A stretch of 64,000 nt of DNA. It comes from Staphylococcus roterodami (lineage in GTDB: Bacteria; Bacillota; Bacilli; Staphylococcales; Staphylococcaceae). The notes below the pieces were generated by a model that did no database searches, was not told the DNA's origin, and saw only the letters and a program-made list of their open reading frames with translations. Of this stretch, positions 44,979 to 55,039 are shown in pieces. How positions within the stretch are numbered: the stretch's first letter is position 1; each line of letters begins with the position of its first letter. The translations under genes were made by a program, and so were the position numbers. The DNA is taken from positions 1,922,001 through 1,986,000 of the forward strand of contig CP092781.1 in the NCBI GenBank assembly GCA_022493055.1, read 5' to 3'.

Positions 44979-45908
44979 ATGGCTAAAACATATATTTTCG
45001 GACATAAAAATCCAGACACTGATGCAATTTCATCTGCGATTATTATGGCAGAATTTGAACAACTTAGAGGCAATTCAGGTGCTAAAGCATACCGCTTAGG
45101 TGATGTGAGTGCAGAAACTCAATTTGCTTTAGATAAATTTAATGTTCCTGCTCCAGAATTACTAACGGATGATTTAGATGGTCAAGATGTTATTTTAGTT
45201 GACCATAATGAATTCCAACAAAGTTCAGATACGATTGCATCTGCTACAATTAAACATGTAATTGATCATCACAGAATTGCAAATTTCGAAACTGCTGGTC
45301 CTTTATGTTATCGTGCTGAACCTGTTGGTTGTACAGCTACAATCCTTTACAAAATGTTCAGAGAACGTGGCTTTGAAATTAAACCAGAAATTGCTGGTTT
45401 AATGTTATCAGCAATTATCTCAGATAGTCTACTTTTCAAATCACCAACATGTACACAACAAGATGTTAAGGCAGCTGAAGAATTAAAAGATATCGCTAAA
45501 GTTGATATTCAAAAATACGGCTTAGATATGTTAAAAGCAGGTGCTTCAACAACTGACAAATCAGTTGAATTCTTATTAAATATGGATGCTAAATCATTCA
45601 CTATGGGTGATTACGTGACACGTATTGCACAAGTAAATGCAGTTGACCTTGACGAAGTGTTAAATCGCAAAGAAGATTTAGAACGAGAAATGCTTGCTGT
45701 CAGTGCTCAAGAAAAATACGACTTATTCGTACTTGTTGTAACTGATATTATTAATAGTGATTCTAAAATTTTAGTTGTAGGTGCTGAAAAAGATAAAGTC
45801 GGTGAGGCATTCAATGTTCAATTAGAAGATGACATGGCCTTCTTATCTGGTGTAGTTTCTCGTAAAAAACAAATCGTACCTCAAATCACTGAAGCATTAA
45901 CAAAATAA
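44979..45908 (+). CDS. ppaC: Manganese-dependent inorganic pyrophosphatase
   Basis: 309 residues, family II (DHH) pyrophosphatase. Metal ligands sit in G-H-K-N-P-D-T-D-A near residue 6-14, V-D-H-N near 75 and the D-H-H motif near 97-99. The C-terminal DHHA2 domain has S-R-K-K-Q-I near the end. It hydrolyses the pyrophosphate produced by biosynthesis. The start is ATG at 44979 (M-A-K-T-Y), 8-9 nt after AGGGAG. Confidence 0.96.
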   Translation: MAKTYIFGHKNPDTDAISSAIIMAEFEQLRGNSGAKAYRLGDVSAETQFALDKFNVPAPELLTDDLDGQDVILVDHNEFQQSSDTIASATIKHVIDHHRIANFETAGPLCYRAEPVGCTATILYKMFRERGFEIKPEIAGLMLSAIISDSLLFKSPTCTQQDVKAAEELKDIAKVDIQKYGLDMLKAGASTTDKSVEFLLNMDAKSFTMGDYVTRIAQVNAVDLDEVLNRKEDLEREMLAVSAQEKYDLFVLVVTDIINSDSKILVVGAEKDKVGEAFNVQLEDDMAFLSGVVSRKKQIVPQITEALTK

Positions 45909-45952
45909 GTTCCATACGTAACTGCTCAATTTTTGACAGTATATAATTCAAC

Positions 45953-46002
45953 AACAGTTCATTAAAGTAGATATAACTTTACTTTTAATGAGCTGTTTTT
46001 TG
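45953..46002 (+). terminator. ppaC terminator
   Basis: A long stem, AACAGTTCATTAAAGTA with TACTTTTAATGAGCTGTT (one G-T type pair), followed by TTTT. Confidence 0.85.
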
Positions 46003-46398
46003 TGTATCGGATAGTAATAGACACATTTGTAAAATGAGATATATGTATATACATTACCAATTTAAGATTACGAACTAATTGTAATTTTAGCTATCTCCTG
46101 ATGTTAACTTTAGCACTGCTACTTGATCTTAATGAATATAATATATAGTAATTTGTGTAACTTTATTTCGATATTCTTATACCTTTTAAACCTTTATTTA
46201 CAACGTCGAGTATAAATTTTTGTTTTCTCTATACCTTTTTCGTTATGATTAAAGTTATAAATATATTTACAACTGACTCATCACACTTTTTTCATTAACA
46301 ATATATTATTAAGATGACACTTAAATTTTTAAAATACGCTGTAAAAAGGCTATTTGTTATCTTTTCAAAAAATTAATAATAAGGAGGTTCTTATCACT
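46003..46398. other. AT-rich gap before the aldehyde dehydrogenase
   Basis: About 400 bp with no supported gene and no strong hairpin. It must contain the aldehyde dehydrogenase promoter, but I cannot choose one confidently. Confidence 0.4.
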
Positions 46399-47778
46399 AT
46401 GAATAGTATCGAGCAAACATTTTACAATAATAAAGCCTTTTTCAATACACAACAGACAAAAGATGTTAATTTTCGTAAACAACAGTTAAAAAAATTAAGT
46501 AAAGCCATCAAATCATATGAACATGATATTTTAGAGGCATTATTTCAAGATTTGGGTAAAAATAAAGTTGAAGCATATGCCACAGAAATCGGTATTACTT
46601 TAAAAAGTATCAAAAATGCACGTAAAGAACTTAAAAATTGGACTAAAACTAAAAATGTAGACACACCCTTATATTTATTTCCAACCAAAAGTTATATCAA
46701 AAAAGAACCTTATGGAACAGTACTAATTATTGCGCCTTTCAATTATCCTTTCCAATTAGTATTTGAACCACTTATAGGAGCAATTGCTGCTGGAAACACA
46801 GCCATCATTAAACCGTCTGAATTAACACCAAATGTTGCCAACGTTATAAAACGTTTAATCAATGATACATTTGATGCAAATTACATCGAAGTTATTGAAG
46901 GTGGGATTGAAGAAACACAAACTTTAATTCATTTACCCTTTGACTATATCTTCTTTACAGGAAGTGAAAATGTAGGGAAAGTGGTTTATCAAGCTGCAAG
47001 TCAAAATTTAGTGCCAGTAACATTAGAAATGGGTGGAAAATCTCCTGTTATTGTAGATGAAACAGCCAATATTAAAGTTGCAAGTGAGCGAATTTGTTTT
47101 GGTAAATTCACAAATGCAGGACAAACATGTGTCGCACCAGATTATATTTTAGTCCACGAATCTGTGAAAGATGACTTAATAACAGCCCTATCCAAAACAT
47201 TGCGTGAATTTTATGGTCAAAATATTCAACAAAGTTCAGATTATGGACGCATTGTAAATCTAAAACACTATCATCGTCTTACTACCTTACTTAATGATGC
47301 GCAAATGAATATTGTATTTGGTGGTCATAGCGATGAAGATGCACGCTACATTGAGCCAACATTGTTAGATAATGTCACTAGTGATGCAGCAATTATGCAA
47401 GAAGAAATATTCGGTCCAATCTTACCGATTTTAACTTATCAATCATTTGATGAAGCTATTAATTTTATACATCAAAGACCTAAACCTTTAAGTCTTTATT
47501 TATTTAGTGAAGATGAAAATGCAACACAACGTGTATTAAATGAGTTGTCGTTTGGTGGTGGTGCTATTAATGACACATTGATGCAATTAGCAAATCCTAA
47601 TTTACCATTTGGTGGTGTTGGTACATCAGGTATGGGACGTTATCATGGTAAATATTCATTTGATACCTTTACTCATGAAAAAAGTTACATTTTCAAATCT
47701 ACTCGATTAGAATCTGGGCTACATTTACCACCGTACAAAGGTAAATTCAAATACATTAAAGCTTTCTTTAAAAATTAG
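46399..47778 (+). CDS. Aldehyde dehydrogenase (fatty-aldehyde, class 3-like)
   Basis: 459 residues. The catalytic Cys is in N-A-G-Q-T-C-V-A-P-D near residue 242, with the general base Glu in L-E-M-G-G-K-S-P near 209. The cofactor site shows F-T-G-S-E-N-V-G-K. The N-terminal region and the Lys-rich C-terminal tail (F-K-Y-I-K-A-F-F-K-N) match class-3-type ALDHs acting on medium/long-chain aldehydes; in S. aureus this gene is linked to the 4,4'-diaponeurosporen pathway. AAGGAGG is 11 nt before the ATG at 46399, so I use that start. Confidence 0.92.
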   Translation: MNSIEQTFYNNKAFFNTQQTKDVNFRKQQLKKLSKAIKSYEHDILEALFQDLGKNKVEAYATEIGITLKSIKNARKELKNWTKTKNVDTPLYLFPTKSYIKKEPYGTVLIIAPFNYPFQLVFEPLIGAIAAGNTAIIKPSELTPNVANVIKRLINDTFDANYIEVIEGGIEETQTLIHLPFDYIFFTGSENVGKVVYQAASQNLVPVTLEMGGKSPVIVDETANIKVASERICFGKFTNAGQTCVAPDYILVHESVKDDLITALSKTLREFYGQNIQQSSDYGRIVNLKHYHRLTTLLNDAQMNIVFGGHSDEDARYIEPTLLDNVTSDAAIMQEEIFGPILPILTYQSFDEAINFIHQRPKPLSLYLFSEDENATQRVLNELSFGGGAINDTLMQLANPNLPFGGVGTSGMGRYHGKYSFDTFTHEKSYIFKSTRLESGLHLPPYKGKFKYIKAFFKN

Positions 47779-47795
47779 ATAATAAAATTAAAACA

Positions 47796-47875
47796 AACCA
47801 TGCTTCCCTACTATGATGTCTTGAAAAAATTATTTTACAAGATACTTTCAATTAGTTTGGAAACATGGTTTTTTC
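47796..47875. terminator. Long-armed hairpin between convergent genes
   Basis: AACCATGCTTCC (from 47797) pairs, with a few mismatches, with GGAAACATGGTT (to 47870), and TTTTTT follows. It separates the aldehyde dehydrogenase and lactonase genes. Confidence 0.65.
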
Positions 47876-47892
47876 TTATTATCTATTAATAG

Positions 47893-48921
47893 TTAAAATA
47901 TAACACATACACCTTCAGGAGCTTTCTGACTACTATCACATAGCGAAATTTCGCCAGTCTCTTTACTTCTTTCAAACACAGTAACGACTGAATCTCCTTG
48001 TTCATGTGCACAAACTAGAAACTTATCTGATGATGTAATATTAAAGTCTCTTGGGAATTCTCCTCCACTTTCAGTAATCGTTACTAGTTCTAAGTGTTGA
48101 CCATTTTCAAGTACTTTAAAAATCGCAATACTATCATGTCCTCTATTTGATACATATAAAAATCGTTGATCATGGGACAGTCTTACTGCTGCCAGTTTAG
48201 TATCTCCAGCAAAGTTTTCAGGAATTGTTAAATGACGTTCCACCTCTTCAAATTTGCCTTCATGATACTTAGTCACACTTACAGTATTTGATAATTCATG
48301 CACAACATATGCATATTTTCCATTATTATGAAATTCAATATGTCTTGTACCATCACTGTCTTTAAATTGAGATTGGCTGTAAAATTCAAAGCCATTTTCA
48401 TCAAATGTATAAGTAACAATTCTATCTGCACCTAAATCCGTTACAGCAACATACTTACCATCTGGCGTTTGATTAATATAATGTGCGTGTGGCTTGTCTT
48501 GTCTTTCATGTGAACCGGTTTGAAAATCATGTGTAAGTTCTTGAACCAAGCGTACGACTTCACCTGTATTTTGGTCTAATTCATACATGCGTATAATTCC
48601 AGCGCCGTATACTGCTTCAAATAAGTATTGCTTATCTTCTGAAAGTGATACATAACAACCTGTCCCAGCTGTTGAAGGTAAACATTTGTTTAACAAACTT
48701 AATTTGCCATTTCCATCAATTTTTAAGCTTGCAATACCACATTGCTCACCTTCTTTAGTGATTCCGTATAAAAAATGATTATTACGTACTAAATATGTAG
48801 ATGCTTCTAATTCAAATCCTGTTTCTAATAAATCTATACGTGACTGGTCTTCATTTAAATTAAAATGATAAATTCCTTTGCCGTTCTTTTTAGTATATGA
48901 ACCGATATATCCTTGTGTCAT
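47893..48921 (-). CDS. pgl: 6-phosphogluconolactonase (YkgB/Pgl-type beta-propeller)
   Basis: 342 residues, lactonase family (seven-bladed propeller). Characteristic pieces include G-S-Y-T at the N-terminus, H-A-H-Y-I-N near 150, R-H-I-E-F and N-R-G-H-D-S-I near 254. It hydrolyses 6-phosphogluconolactone in the oxidative pentose phosphate pathway; no signal peptide. Monocistronic, with a 330-bp upstream gap shared with the divergent YolD-like gene. Confidence 0.88.
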   Translation of the reverse strand: MTQGYIGSYTKKNGKGIYHFNLNEDQSRIDLLETGFELEASTYLVRNNHFLYGITKEGEQCGIASLKIDGNGKLSLLNKCLPSTAGTGCYVSLSEDKQYLFEAVYGAGIIRMYELDQNTGEVVRLVQELTHDFQTGSHERQDKPHAHYINQTPDGKYVAVTDLGADRIVTYTFDENGFEFYSQSQFKDSDGTRHIEFHNNGKYAYVVHELSNTVSVTKYHEGKFEEVERHLTIPENFAGDTKLAAVRLSHDQRFLYVSNRGHDSIAIFKVLENGQHLELVTITESGGEFPRDFNITSSDKFLVCAHEQGDSVVTVFERSKETGEISLCDSSQKAPEGVCVIF

Positions 48922-49198
48922 AGCTTTAACCCCTCCATGTTAATCTTACATCTATTTTATTAAATTTTAGTACGAATTAACAATCATTTATCATGTACAT
49001 ACTTATTAAAATATCAGCGAATGATATCCTATATTGAGAACGCTAATTTAAGATTTGGGATGTTAGCTTAAAGTCAAATTAATAAATATTATTAAAAACC
49101 TTTTTATTGGCGCAATAAATTCGCGGTCAGATATCCTATTTTATAAAGCGGCCTTCGCTAATTTCAAAGTGAATTTTATTATCTTCCGTAAATTTTTA

Positions 49199-49227
49199 TT
49201 GCAAAATAGAACACATGTTCGTGTAAT
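49199..49227 (+). promoter_or_regulatory. SOS promoter of the host YolD-like gene (LexA box in spacer)
   Basis: TTGCAA (49199-49204), 17-bp spacer and TGTAAT (49222-49227) form a promoter. The spacer contains GAACACATGTTC (49209-49220), which fits the Gram-positive LexA operator GAAC-N4-GTTC. LexA bound here would block RNA polymerase. The same layout is found at 52791-52819 inside the transposon. Confidence 0.75.
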
Positions 49228-49252
49228 GTAATTATTAGATTGAGGTGAGTAA

Positions 49253-49393
49253 ATGATGACAAGTTATGAAGAAGAAACGGATTATCGTAATATTCCATAT
49301 GAATTATTAGATAGTAATATACCTATGGGAAGAGGAATGATAAAATGGGCACCATTTATTATATGTACTAATCTCATAAAAAATCTAATTTAA
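49253..49393 (+). pseudogene. Host YolD-like gene, 5' fragment cut by the transposon
   Basis: The ATG at 49253 follows GAGGTGAG. The first 35 residues (M-M-T-S-Y-E ... I-P-M-G-R-G-M-I-K-W-A-P-F) match the N-terminus of the YolD-like cargo gene at 52838. After F the frame runs into the transposon and stops at 49391-49393 after 11 unrelated residues. The rest of the gene resumes at 58402. YolD-like proteins are associated with Y-family UmuC-type polymerases. The rejoined gene would encode about 134 residues. Confidence 0.88.
49351..49357 (+). repeat. Left copy of transposon core ACCATTT
   Basis: ACCATTT at the left junction, within host codons W-A-P-F. The identical 7 bp occurs at 58401-58407. 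This fits the short crossover core expected for tyrosine-recombinase Tn554-family insertion. Confidence 0.75.
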
Positions 49394-49438
49394 TAGGGTT
49401 CAAACATAATTTATATATGTATTATGTTTGAACCCTAT
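49393..49438. terminator. Terminator after blaI at the element's left end
   Basis: A perfect 18-bp stem, ATAGGGTTCAAACATAAT with ATTATGTTTGAACCCTAT, just past the blaI stop codon. T/A-rich sequence on both sides allows it to insulate the cargo from the chromosome. Confidence 0.8.
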
Positions 49439-49444
49439 ATCTAT

Positions 49445-49825
49445 TTATTTTTTACTAATATCATTTAAAATGTCTCGCAATTCTTCAATTTCTTTGTTAT
49501 TTAATTCTTCATTTTTCGCAAAATTAAGCACTAAACTTTTCATATCCCCTCCATACAATTTATTAAGAAAGGTTTTAGCAGTTTTCATTTTAATATCATC
49601 TTCTTTAATAATTGATGAGTAAAAATAAATATTATTATATTTATATCGTTTTATAATCTCTTTTTTATATAGTCTTGTAATTAATGTTCTAATCGTCTTA
49701 TCGCTAACTTCTTTATTTTTTTGAATCTCAACTACAATTTCATTAGCTGATACTGATTTTTTATTCCATATTATATTCATAACATCCCATTCAGCCATAG
49801 ATATTTCAACTTGCTTATTGGCCAT
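49445..49825 (-). CDS. blaI: Beta-lactamase repressor BlaI
   Basis: 126 residues, full length for BlaI. An N-terminal winged helix ([13 protein letters not shown] region, recognition helix near 40-60, [11 protein letters not shown]) is followed by the C-terminal dimerisation domain containing the protease site around residue 101 (N-F region). It represses blaZ and blaR1-blaI by binding the dyads at 51616-51663. Start overlaps the end of blaR1 by 11 nt. Intact. Confidence 0.96.
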   Translation of the reverse strand: MANKQVEISMAEWDVMNIIWNKKSVSANEIVVEIQKNKEVSDKTIRTLITRLYKKEIIKRYKYNNIYFYSSIIKEDDIKMKTAKTFLNKLYGGDMKSLVLNFAKNEELNNKEIEELRDILNDISKK

Positions 49826-51572
49826 TTAAAACACCCATTTCTTTTAATATTTTTTCATTTATGAATTTAGCATTTTCACCAGAGGCTTTTTCATCTGATA
49901 AATGTGTAGAAAAATAATACTTATCATGATTTGTAATTACGTAACCTACAAACCACCCATTATTATATTTCCCGTTTACTATACCTGTACCTGTTTTCCC
50001 ATACAATTCATAATTTTCATTTTTTCTAATCAATAACGAAGAAGATAATTGTTTCTTTTCATTTTTACTAAAATGGTTATTTTGTTCCATCATATTTTTT
50101 AAAACTATTACTTGTTCAAGATTAGATATTTTCAAACTATCTTCCAACCAATAGGCTTTATAACTTCCCAAATTTTTATTACCATAATTTAATTGCTTGA
50201 GTTGATCAGAAGTATAATTCTTTGATAATTGATTACTAATACGTTCGAAGTACCAATTAACTGAGTTTTGTATTGCCGTATTTAAATCTTGACCCTTATT
50301 CCAAGAATCGAAAGGATAATGATTATGATTCCATGACATACGTGAATTTTTATCACTTATAATATGACGGTCAAGTCCAAACAGTGCTAAATAAATTTTG
50401 TAAGTTGAATCAGGAGAATATCTTTTTCTACTTTCTTTTTCATTATAAATATAGTATTTGTCTTTCTTCATGCTGTACATAACGAAAGATCCACTATTTG
50501 AACCAAAATTTTTACTTTCATCTAAAATTTGGTAATCGCTTTGTAAGGGCTTTTTATAATTATAATCAGTTAAGGATTGCCCCATTAAAAACTGGCTTTG
50601 AATTATCATGATAAAAAAAGTAAAAATACAAATAAAAATTAGAATTAATTTTGACTGCTTCTTCAGATTGCCTTCTTTTATATTAATTAATCTTCTTTTG
50701 AGTAATGATTTTTTACCATTAAATGAATGGCTTAATATATTTTTGTTGAAAAATGAGGTTTTTAATACGGAATCCATAATAGCTTCCGCATAAGACTTAA
50801 ATTCATTTTTGTTAATATTATTAAGGACAAATCTATCGGCTTCTACTTCATTGTCATGAATCATCTTTCTTTTTACAATTTGTATTAGTGGATTATAACT
50901 CATAGCAATAGAAAAAATATGAAAGATAATTAAATGCAAAGTATCTCTGTTTTTAGCATGAGCATACTCGTGCAATATTATATATTTTAGTTTTTTGTCA
51001 TTTATACTTTTAAAATATAAACTGGGAATCAAAATAATATATTTTCCATACCAAAAAGTTATTGGAGAATGAATAGATTCTGCTTTTCGAATCACAATAT
51101 TTCTTTTATATTGATGATTGAAAAGTATCTTGTTTATTTTATCTTTTTCTTTTTCATTTAGATAAAGTGACTGTTTCTTTAAATACTTAAGATATAATAA
51201 AGAATTTAAAAATTTAAAACTTAAAATAATAACTAAAACTATCCAAATAACTGTGCAGATATTATCTATTGAATCCCAATTAAACTTATAGATGTCTGTT
51301 GTAAACTCATGAACAGGTTTAGTGGTATTTATGTTAGGATTCAAATTGTGTGAATTACTTTCAACTGTGGGCTCTTGATTATTCAAATTATTAAATTTAA
51401 AAAAAGAGAATTTAATAGGGATGAAAGGAATTAATCCTGCAAGAAGAGTTAGATACCAAACTTTATAATTTAACATATAATTAAAATAGCGTTTTAATAT
51501 GTACCTAAAAAATAATAACAATAAAAATATAAAACAAAAGCTTACTATGCTCATTATTAATAACTTAGCCAT
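49815..51572 (-). CDS. blaR1: Beta-lactam sensor/signal transducer BlaR1
   Basis: 585 residues, normal length. N-terminal membrane helices embed an M56 metalloprotease (H-E-Y-A-H near residue 201) with the self-cleavage Arg-Arg pair in L-L-K-R-R-L-I-N near 293. The extracellular sensor is a class D-like penicillin-binding domain with S-T-Y-K near 389 and K-T-G near 526. Beta-lactam acylation triggers cleavage of BlaI. I start at M-A-K-L-L (51572). All key motifs are present, although its target blaZ is broken. Confidence 0.95.
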   Translation of the reverse strand: MAKLLIMSIVSFCFIFLLLLFFRYILKRYFNYMLNYKVWYLTLLAGLIPFIPIKFSFFKFNNLNNQEPTVESNSHNLNPNINTTKPVHEFTTDIYKFNWDSIDNICTVIWIVLVIILSFKFLNSLLYLKYLKKQSLYLNEKEKDKINKILFNHQYKRNIVIRKAESIHSPITFWYGKYIILIPSLYFKSINDKKLKYIILHEYAHAKNRDTLHLIIFHIFSIAMSYNPLIQIVKRKMIHDNEVEADRFVLNNINKNEFKSYAEAIMDSVLKTSFFNKNILSHSFNGKKSLLKRRLINIKEGNLKKQSKLILIFICIFTFFIMIIQSQFLMGQSLTDYNYKKPLQSDYQILDESKNFGSNSGSFVMYSMKKDKYYIYNEKESRKRYSPDSTYKIYLALFGLDRHIISDKNSRMSWNHNHYPFDSWNKGQDLNTAIQNSVNWYFERISNQLSKNYTSDQLKQLNYGNKNLGSYKAYWLEDSLKISNLEQVIVLKNMMEQNNHFSKNEKKQLSSSLLIRKNENYELYGKTGTGIVNGKYNNGWFVGYVITNHDKYYFSTHLSDEKASGENAKFINEKILKEMGVLNGQ

Positions 51573-51603
51573 TTCAACACCTTCTTTCAAATATTTATAA
51601 TAA

Positions 51604-52525
<922 letters not shown>

Positions 52526-52588
52526 TAGTCTAAATGTACTACAAAAACTGATATAATTCTATCTTTCATAAAACTTCATAATATCGAA

Positions 52589-52630
52589 GAACATATATAT
52601 TATTTATAATTATATATGTTCTATTTTTTT
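52589..52630 (+). terminator. blaZ terminator
   Basis: A perfect 12-bp stem (AGAACATATATA with TATATATGTTCT) followed by ATTTTTTT, 64 nt past the blaZ stop. Confidence 0.85.
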
Positions 52631-52790
52631 ATGTTCACATTTTTTAAAAGAGAAAATACTATTAACATACCAAACATCATATTCCAGTTACTATAATTAT
52701 AAATGCTCGATAATCTTACTCAACTTTTCCATATAGAAAATAACTTATTTTAAATTAATTAATTAATCACATTAAAAAATTATATAATCC

Positions 52791-52819
52791 TTGCCAAAAA
52801 AGAACATACGTTCTACAAT
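52791..52819 (+). promoter_or_regulatory. SOS promoter of the cargo YolD-like gene (LexA box in spacer)
   Basis: TTGCCA (52791-52796), 17-bp spacer, TACAAT (52814-52819). The spacer contains GAACATACGTTC (52802-52813), a GAAC-N4-GTTC LexA operator. The arrangement is the same as at the disrupted host gene: same spacer length, and the box at the same distance from the -10. Confidence 0.8.
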
Positions 52820-52837
52820 GATGATGAGGTGGTAAAC

Positions 52838-53248
52838 ATGATTCCAAATCCTAATGCGCCAGATGAATATAAATATGAAACTGATTATAGAAAAATACCA
52901 AGAAAATATTTAAACCCTAAAATCCCTCAAGGGCGTGGAAAAATCAAATGGCAAGCTTTTGCGACTCTCCCGCAACAGTTTGAAATTTTAGAACAAATTA
53001 TAAAGGATCAAAATAAAATAGAAAAACCATTGCTAACACATGATTCATTAGATAATTTAGATCAGATTTTTCAAATAAAAATTCAAAATGATGAGTTATG
53101 TACAATCTCATATTGGGAAGACGGTAACATTTCAAAATATACAGGAAAAATTTTAAAAAAGGATGAAATTAGTAATACATTTTCCTTTTCTGATACTAAC
53201 AATAATATATATAATTTAAATAATGCTAACGTTTGTAGTATCACTTAA
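52838..53248 (+). CDS. YolD-like protein carried by the transposon
   Basis: 136 residues, start ATG at 52838, 6 nt after GAGGTG. It aligns along its whole length with the disrupted host protein: E-T-D-Y-R-K-I-P, the I-P-Q-G-R-G-K-I-K-W stretch, F-A-T-L-P-Q-Q-F-E and I-K-D-Q-N-K-I. The C-terminal half has a small beta domain. YolD-like family proteins are often encoded next to SOS-induced Y-family polymerases (UvrX/UmuC) and are thought to assist them; there is no polymerase gene here. Its own LexA-type promoter suggests damage-induced expression. Its target-core codons differ (Q-A-F in place of A-P-F). Confidence 0.88.
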   Translation: MIPNPNAPDEYKYETDYRKIPRKYLNPKIPQGRGKIKWQAFATLPQQFEILEQIIKDQNKIEKPLLTHDSLDNLDQIFQIKIQNDELCTISYWEDGNISKYTGKILKKDEISNTFSFSDTNNNIYNLNNANVCSIT

Positions 53249-53284
53249 CACTATTTAAACTTTTAAAAAGTTTAAATAGTGTTC
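53247..53284. terminator. Bidirectional terminator
   Basis: A perfect 17-bp stem (AACACTATTTAAACTTT with AAAGTTTAAATAGTGTT) between the convergent YolD-like and unknown cargo genes. It overlaps the YolD-like stop codon by 2 nt. Confidence 0.85.
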
Positions 53285-53290
53285 TTATAA

Positions 53291-54661
53291 TTACCTTTTT
53301 CGAAATACTTCTAGCAAAATCATTATAAGTATCATACTGATATTAAATATATTATTTTTATCACTGAAAAAAATTTCTACTACTTGGAAAATTGATAAAA
53401 GACTTATTATTAACAAAAGTTTATTTAATTTTTCGCTTCTTTCTTCTTCCTTATATGACTGCTCCAATTCAATTAGTAATAATTCTTCTTTGTTTAATTC
53501 TTCAATATATTGTGGAGATTTAAAATCATTATTATTCTTTAGATACAAATATAAATATAAACTAGGTAAAAGCTCTGTTCTATAAATAATTGCAATAGAT
53601 CTCTTGAAATTTAGTATCCATTGTCTAAAATATAGGGCTTCTTTTTTTCCATTTAAATTATATTGTTGATACCCATACAATTGTAATTCATTTAACATAG
53701 TTTCTAAGAAAAAGAAATTAGCAGAACTATTGAAATAAAGTGCCATTTGAGAACATTTTTCTAAAACATCTCCTTCTTGCTCATCCATCCAAACTACAAA
53801 AACAGATGCTTTATTCAAGAAGTTTATATAATTATCGCTATAACCATCTTGCCTAAAATGTTTACTTTTTCCTTCAAATGAAAAAATAGGCGCATTTACT
53901 AACCACTCTTGAATCTTCACGTCCTCATAGAAAGGATCATCAGTAAATTCATTTTCATTAGCTAAATAATAAACTTCAAAACCCATATTTTTAGATACTT
54001 TATATTCAAAAATATCCTTACTATTAATTTTTATAATTCTATTAATTTGTCTAGAAACATCTCTAATATTTTTACAATGTCTATTACCATACAATTGATA
54101 CTGTCTTTGTCTATTATTTTTTTCTTGATTAATTAGAGGATATATCTTATCTTTTACACATGAGAAAGTACTATACAAGTCGCTTCCAAAGTTTATACTC
54201 TCTAAGTCTTCAATGATTTCTATAACAAATGTACCATTGTTAAATATAGTTAAGGTTAAAAAAAATAAATTCAAAGTGTTCTCATGAGTAATTTCAATAT
54301 GTGGAGTGAATATATATTTTTTATATTTGTATCCATGTATATTATTTTGATCAAACAATCCATCATTAATATTTGCATTAGTAGCAAATTTTTCTAAAAA
54401 TTTTTCTAGTTTTTCGTGATATTCTTTTGTATGTCTTTTATATCTTCCAGGTAAAATCCAATAATCATAATTTACCGGGGGGTTGTCAGGAGATAAAATG
54501 CGTATAACTCCTTTTACATTCAATAGAATTTCCTCAATTTTTTCAAACCAAGGGTTCATGTTATTATCTTTTATATTTATAGCAGTAGCATATTGATATG
54601 TTACTTTATAGCCTTGTAATTTATTAATATCTTCTAGAATCTTTTCAATTTTATTGTCCAT
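53291..54661 (-). CDS. Unknown cargo protein linked to tnpABC, C-terminal membrane anchor
   Basis: Not recognised. About 456 residues from the ATG at 54661 (AGGAT 11 nt upstream); a longer start at 54679 overlaps tnpC by 14 nt. The N-terminal 400 residues are soluble, rich in Asn, Lys, Tyr and Phe, with no clear catalytic motif. The extreme C-terminus has two hydrophobic helices (K-L-L-L-I-I-S-L-L-S-I-F and N-I-S-M-I-L-I-M-I-L-L) preceded by a charged coiled-coil-like stretch (E-E-L-N-K-E-E-L-L-L-I-E-L-E-Q). Placed as the fourth gene of the tnpA-tnpB-tnpC unit, it may be part of the core element rather than a passenger. Confidence 0.8.
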   Translation of the reverse strand: MDNKIEKILEDINKLQGYKVTYQYATAINIKDNNMNPWFEKIEEILLNVKGVIRILSPDNPPVNYDYWILPGRYKRHTKEYHEKLEKFLEKFATNANINDGLFDQNNIHGYKYKKYIFTPHIEITHENTLNLFFLTLTIFNNGTFVIEIIEDLESINFGSDLYSTFSCVKDKIYPLINQEKNNRQRQYQLYGNRHCKNIRDVSRQINRIIKINSKDIFEYKVSKNMGFEVYYLANENEFTDDPFYEDVKIQEWLVNAPIFSFEGKSKHFRQDGYSDNYINFLNKASVFVVWMDEQEGDVLEKCSQMALYFNSSANFFFLETMLNELQLYGYQQYNLNGKKEALYFRQWILNFKRSIAIIYRTELLPSLYLYLYLKNNNDFKSPQYIEELNKEELLLIELEQSYKEEERSEKLNKLLLIISLLSIFQVVEIFFSDKNNIFNISMILIMILLEVFRKR

Positions 54662-54665
54662 TATT

Positions 54666-55031
54666 TTAAATATCCTCATACAGCCTAGAATATAAAACGC
54701 TAATTTCTTCTTTCAACATTTTTTTCTCTTTTTCTAAAGAATTTACTTTTCTTTTTAAAGAGGAGATTAACGCATCTTTACCGTCATTTTTATTTTTATG
54801 AACAAATATTTCTCTGTTTTGTTCACGTAACTTCTCTATTTTCTTTCGAATTTTATTATTTTTATATAATGTAGCTTTCGAAACTTTTGAATGTTTAGAA
54901 ACGATGTTAAAGTTAATTTCTTTATTTTTTTGAACTAAATCATTTATTGCTTTATCAACTTTTTTCTCGGTTTTAACTTTTCGTTCTGCATGCAACTGTT
55001 TTAATTGTTCTTGTCTATTAAATTTTTCCAT
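54666..55031 (-). CDS. tnpC: Transposition protein TnpC
   Basis: 121 residues, matching the size of Tn554 TnpC (about 125). Highly basic N-terminus, a helix-turn-helix-like segment (S-K-H-S-K-V-S-K-A-T-L-Y-K, near 44-56) and a C-terminal coiled coil (L-K-R-K-V-N-S-L-E-K-E-K-K-M-L-K-E-E-I). In Tn554 TnpC is accessory, influencing orientation and frequency of transposition. It follows tnpB by 8 nt. Confidence 0.88.
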   Translation of the reverse strand: MEKFNRQEQLKQLHAERKVKTEKKVDKAINDLVQKNKEINFNIVSKHSKVSKATLYKNNKIRKKIEKLREQNREIFVHKNKNDGKDALISSLKRKVNSLEKEKKMLKEEISVLYSRLYEDI

Positions 55032-55039
55032 CTTAACCT

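Noticed and set aside
49815..51572. blaR1-blaI being mecR1-mecI
   Set aside because: The linked gene is blaZ with its lipoprotein signal, and no mecA or SCC genes are present.
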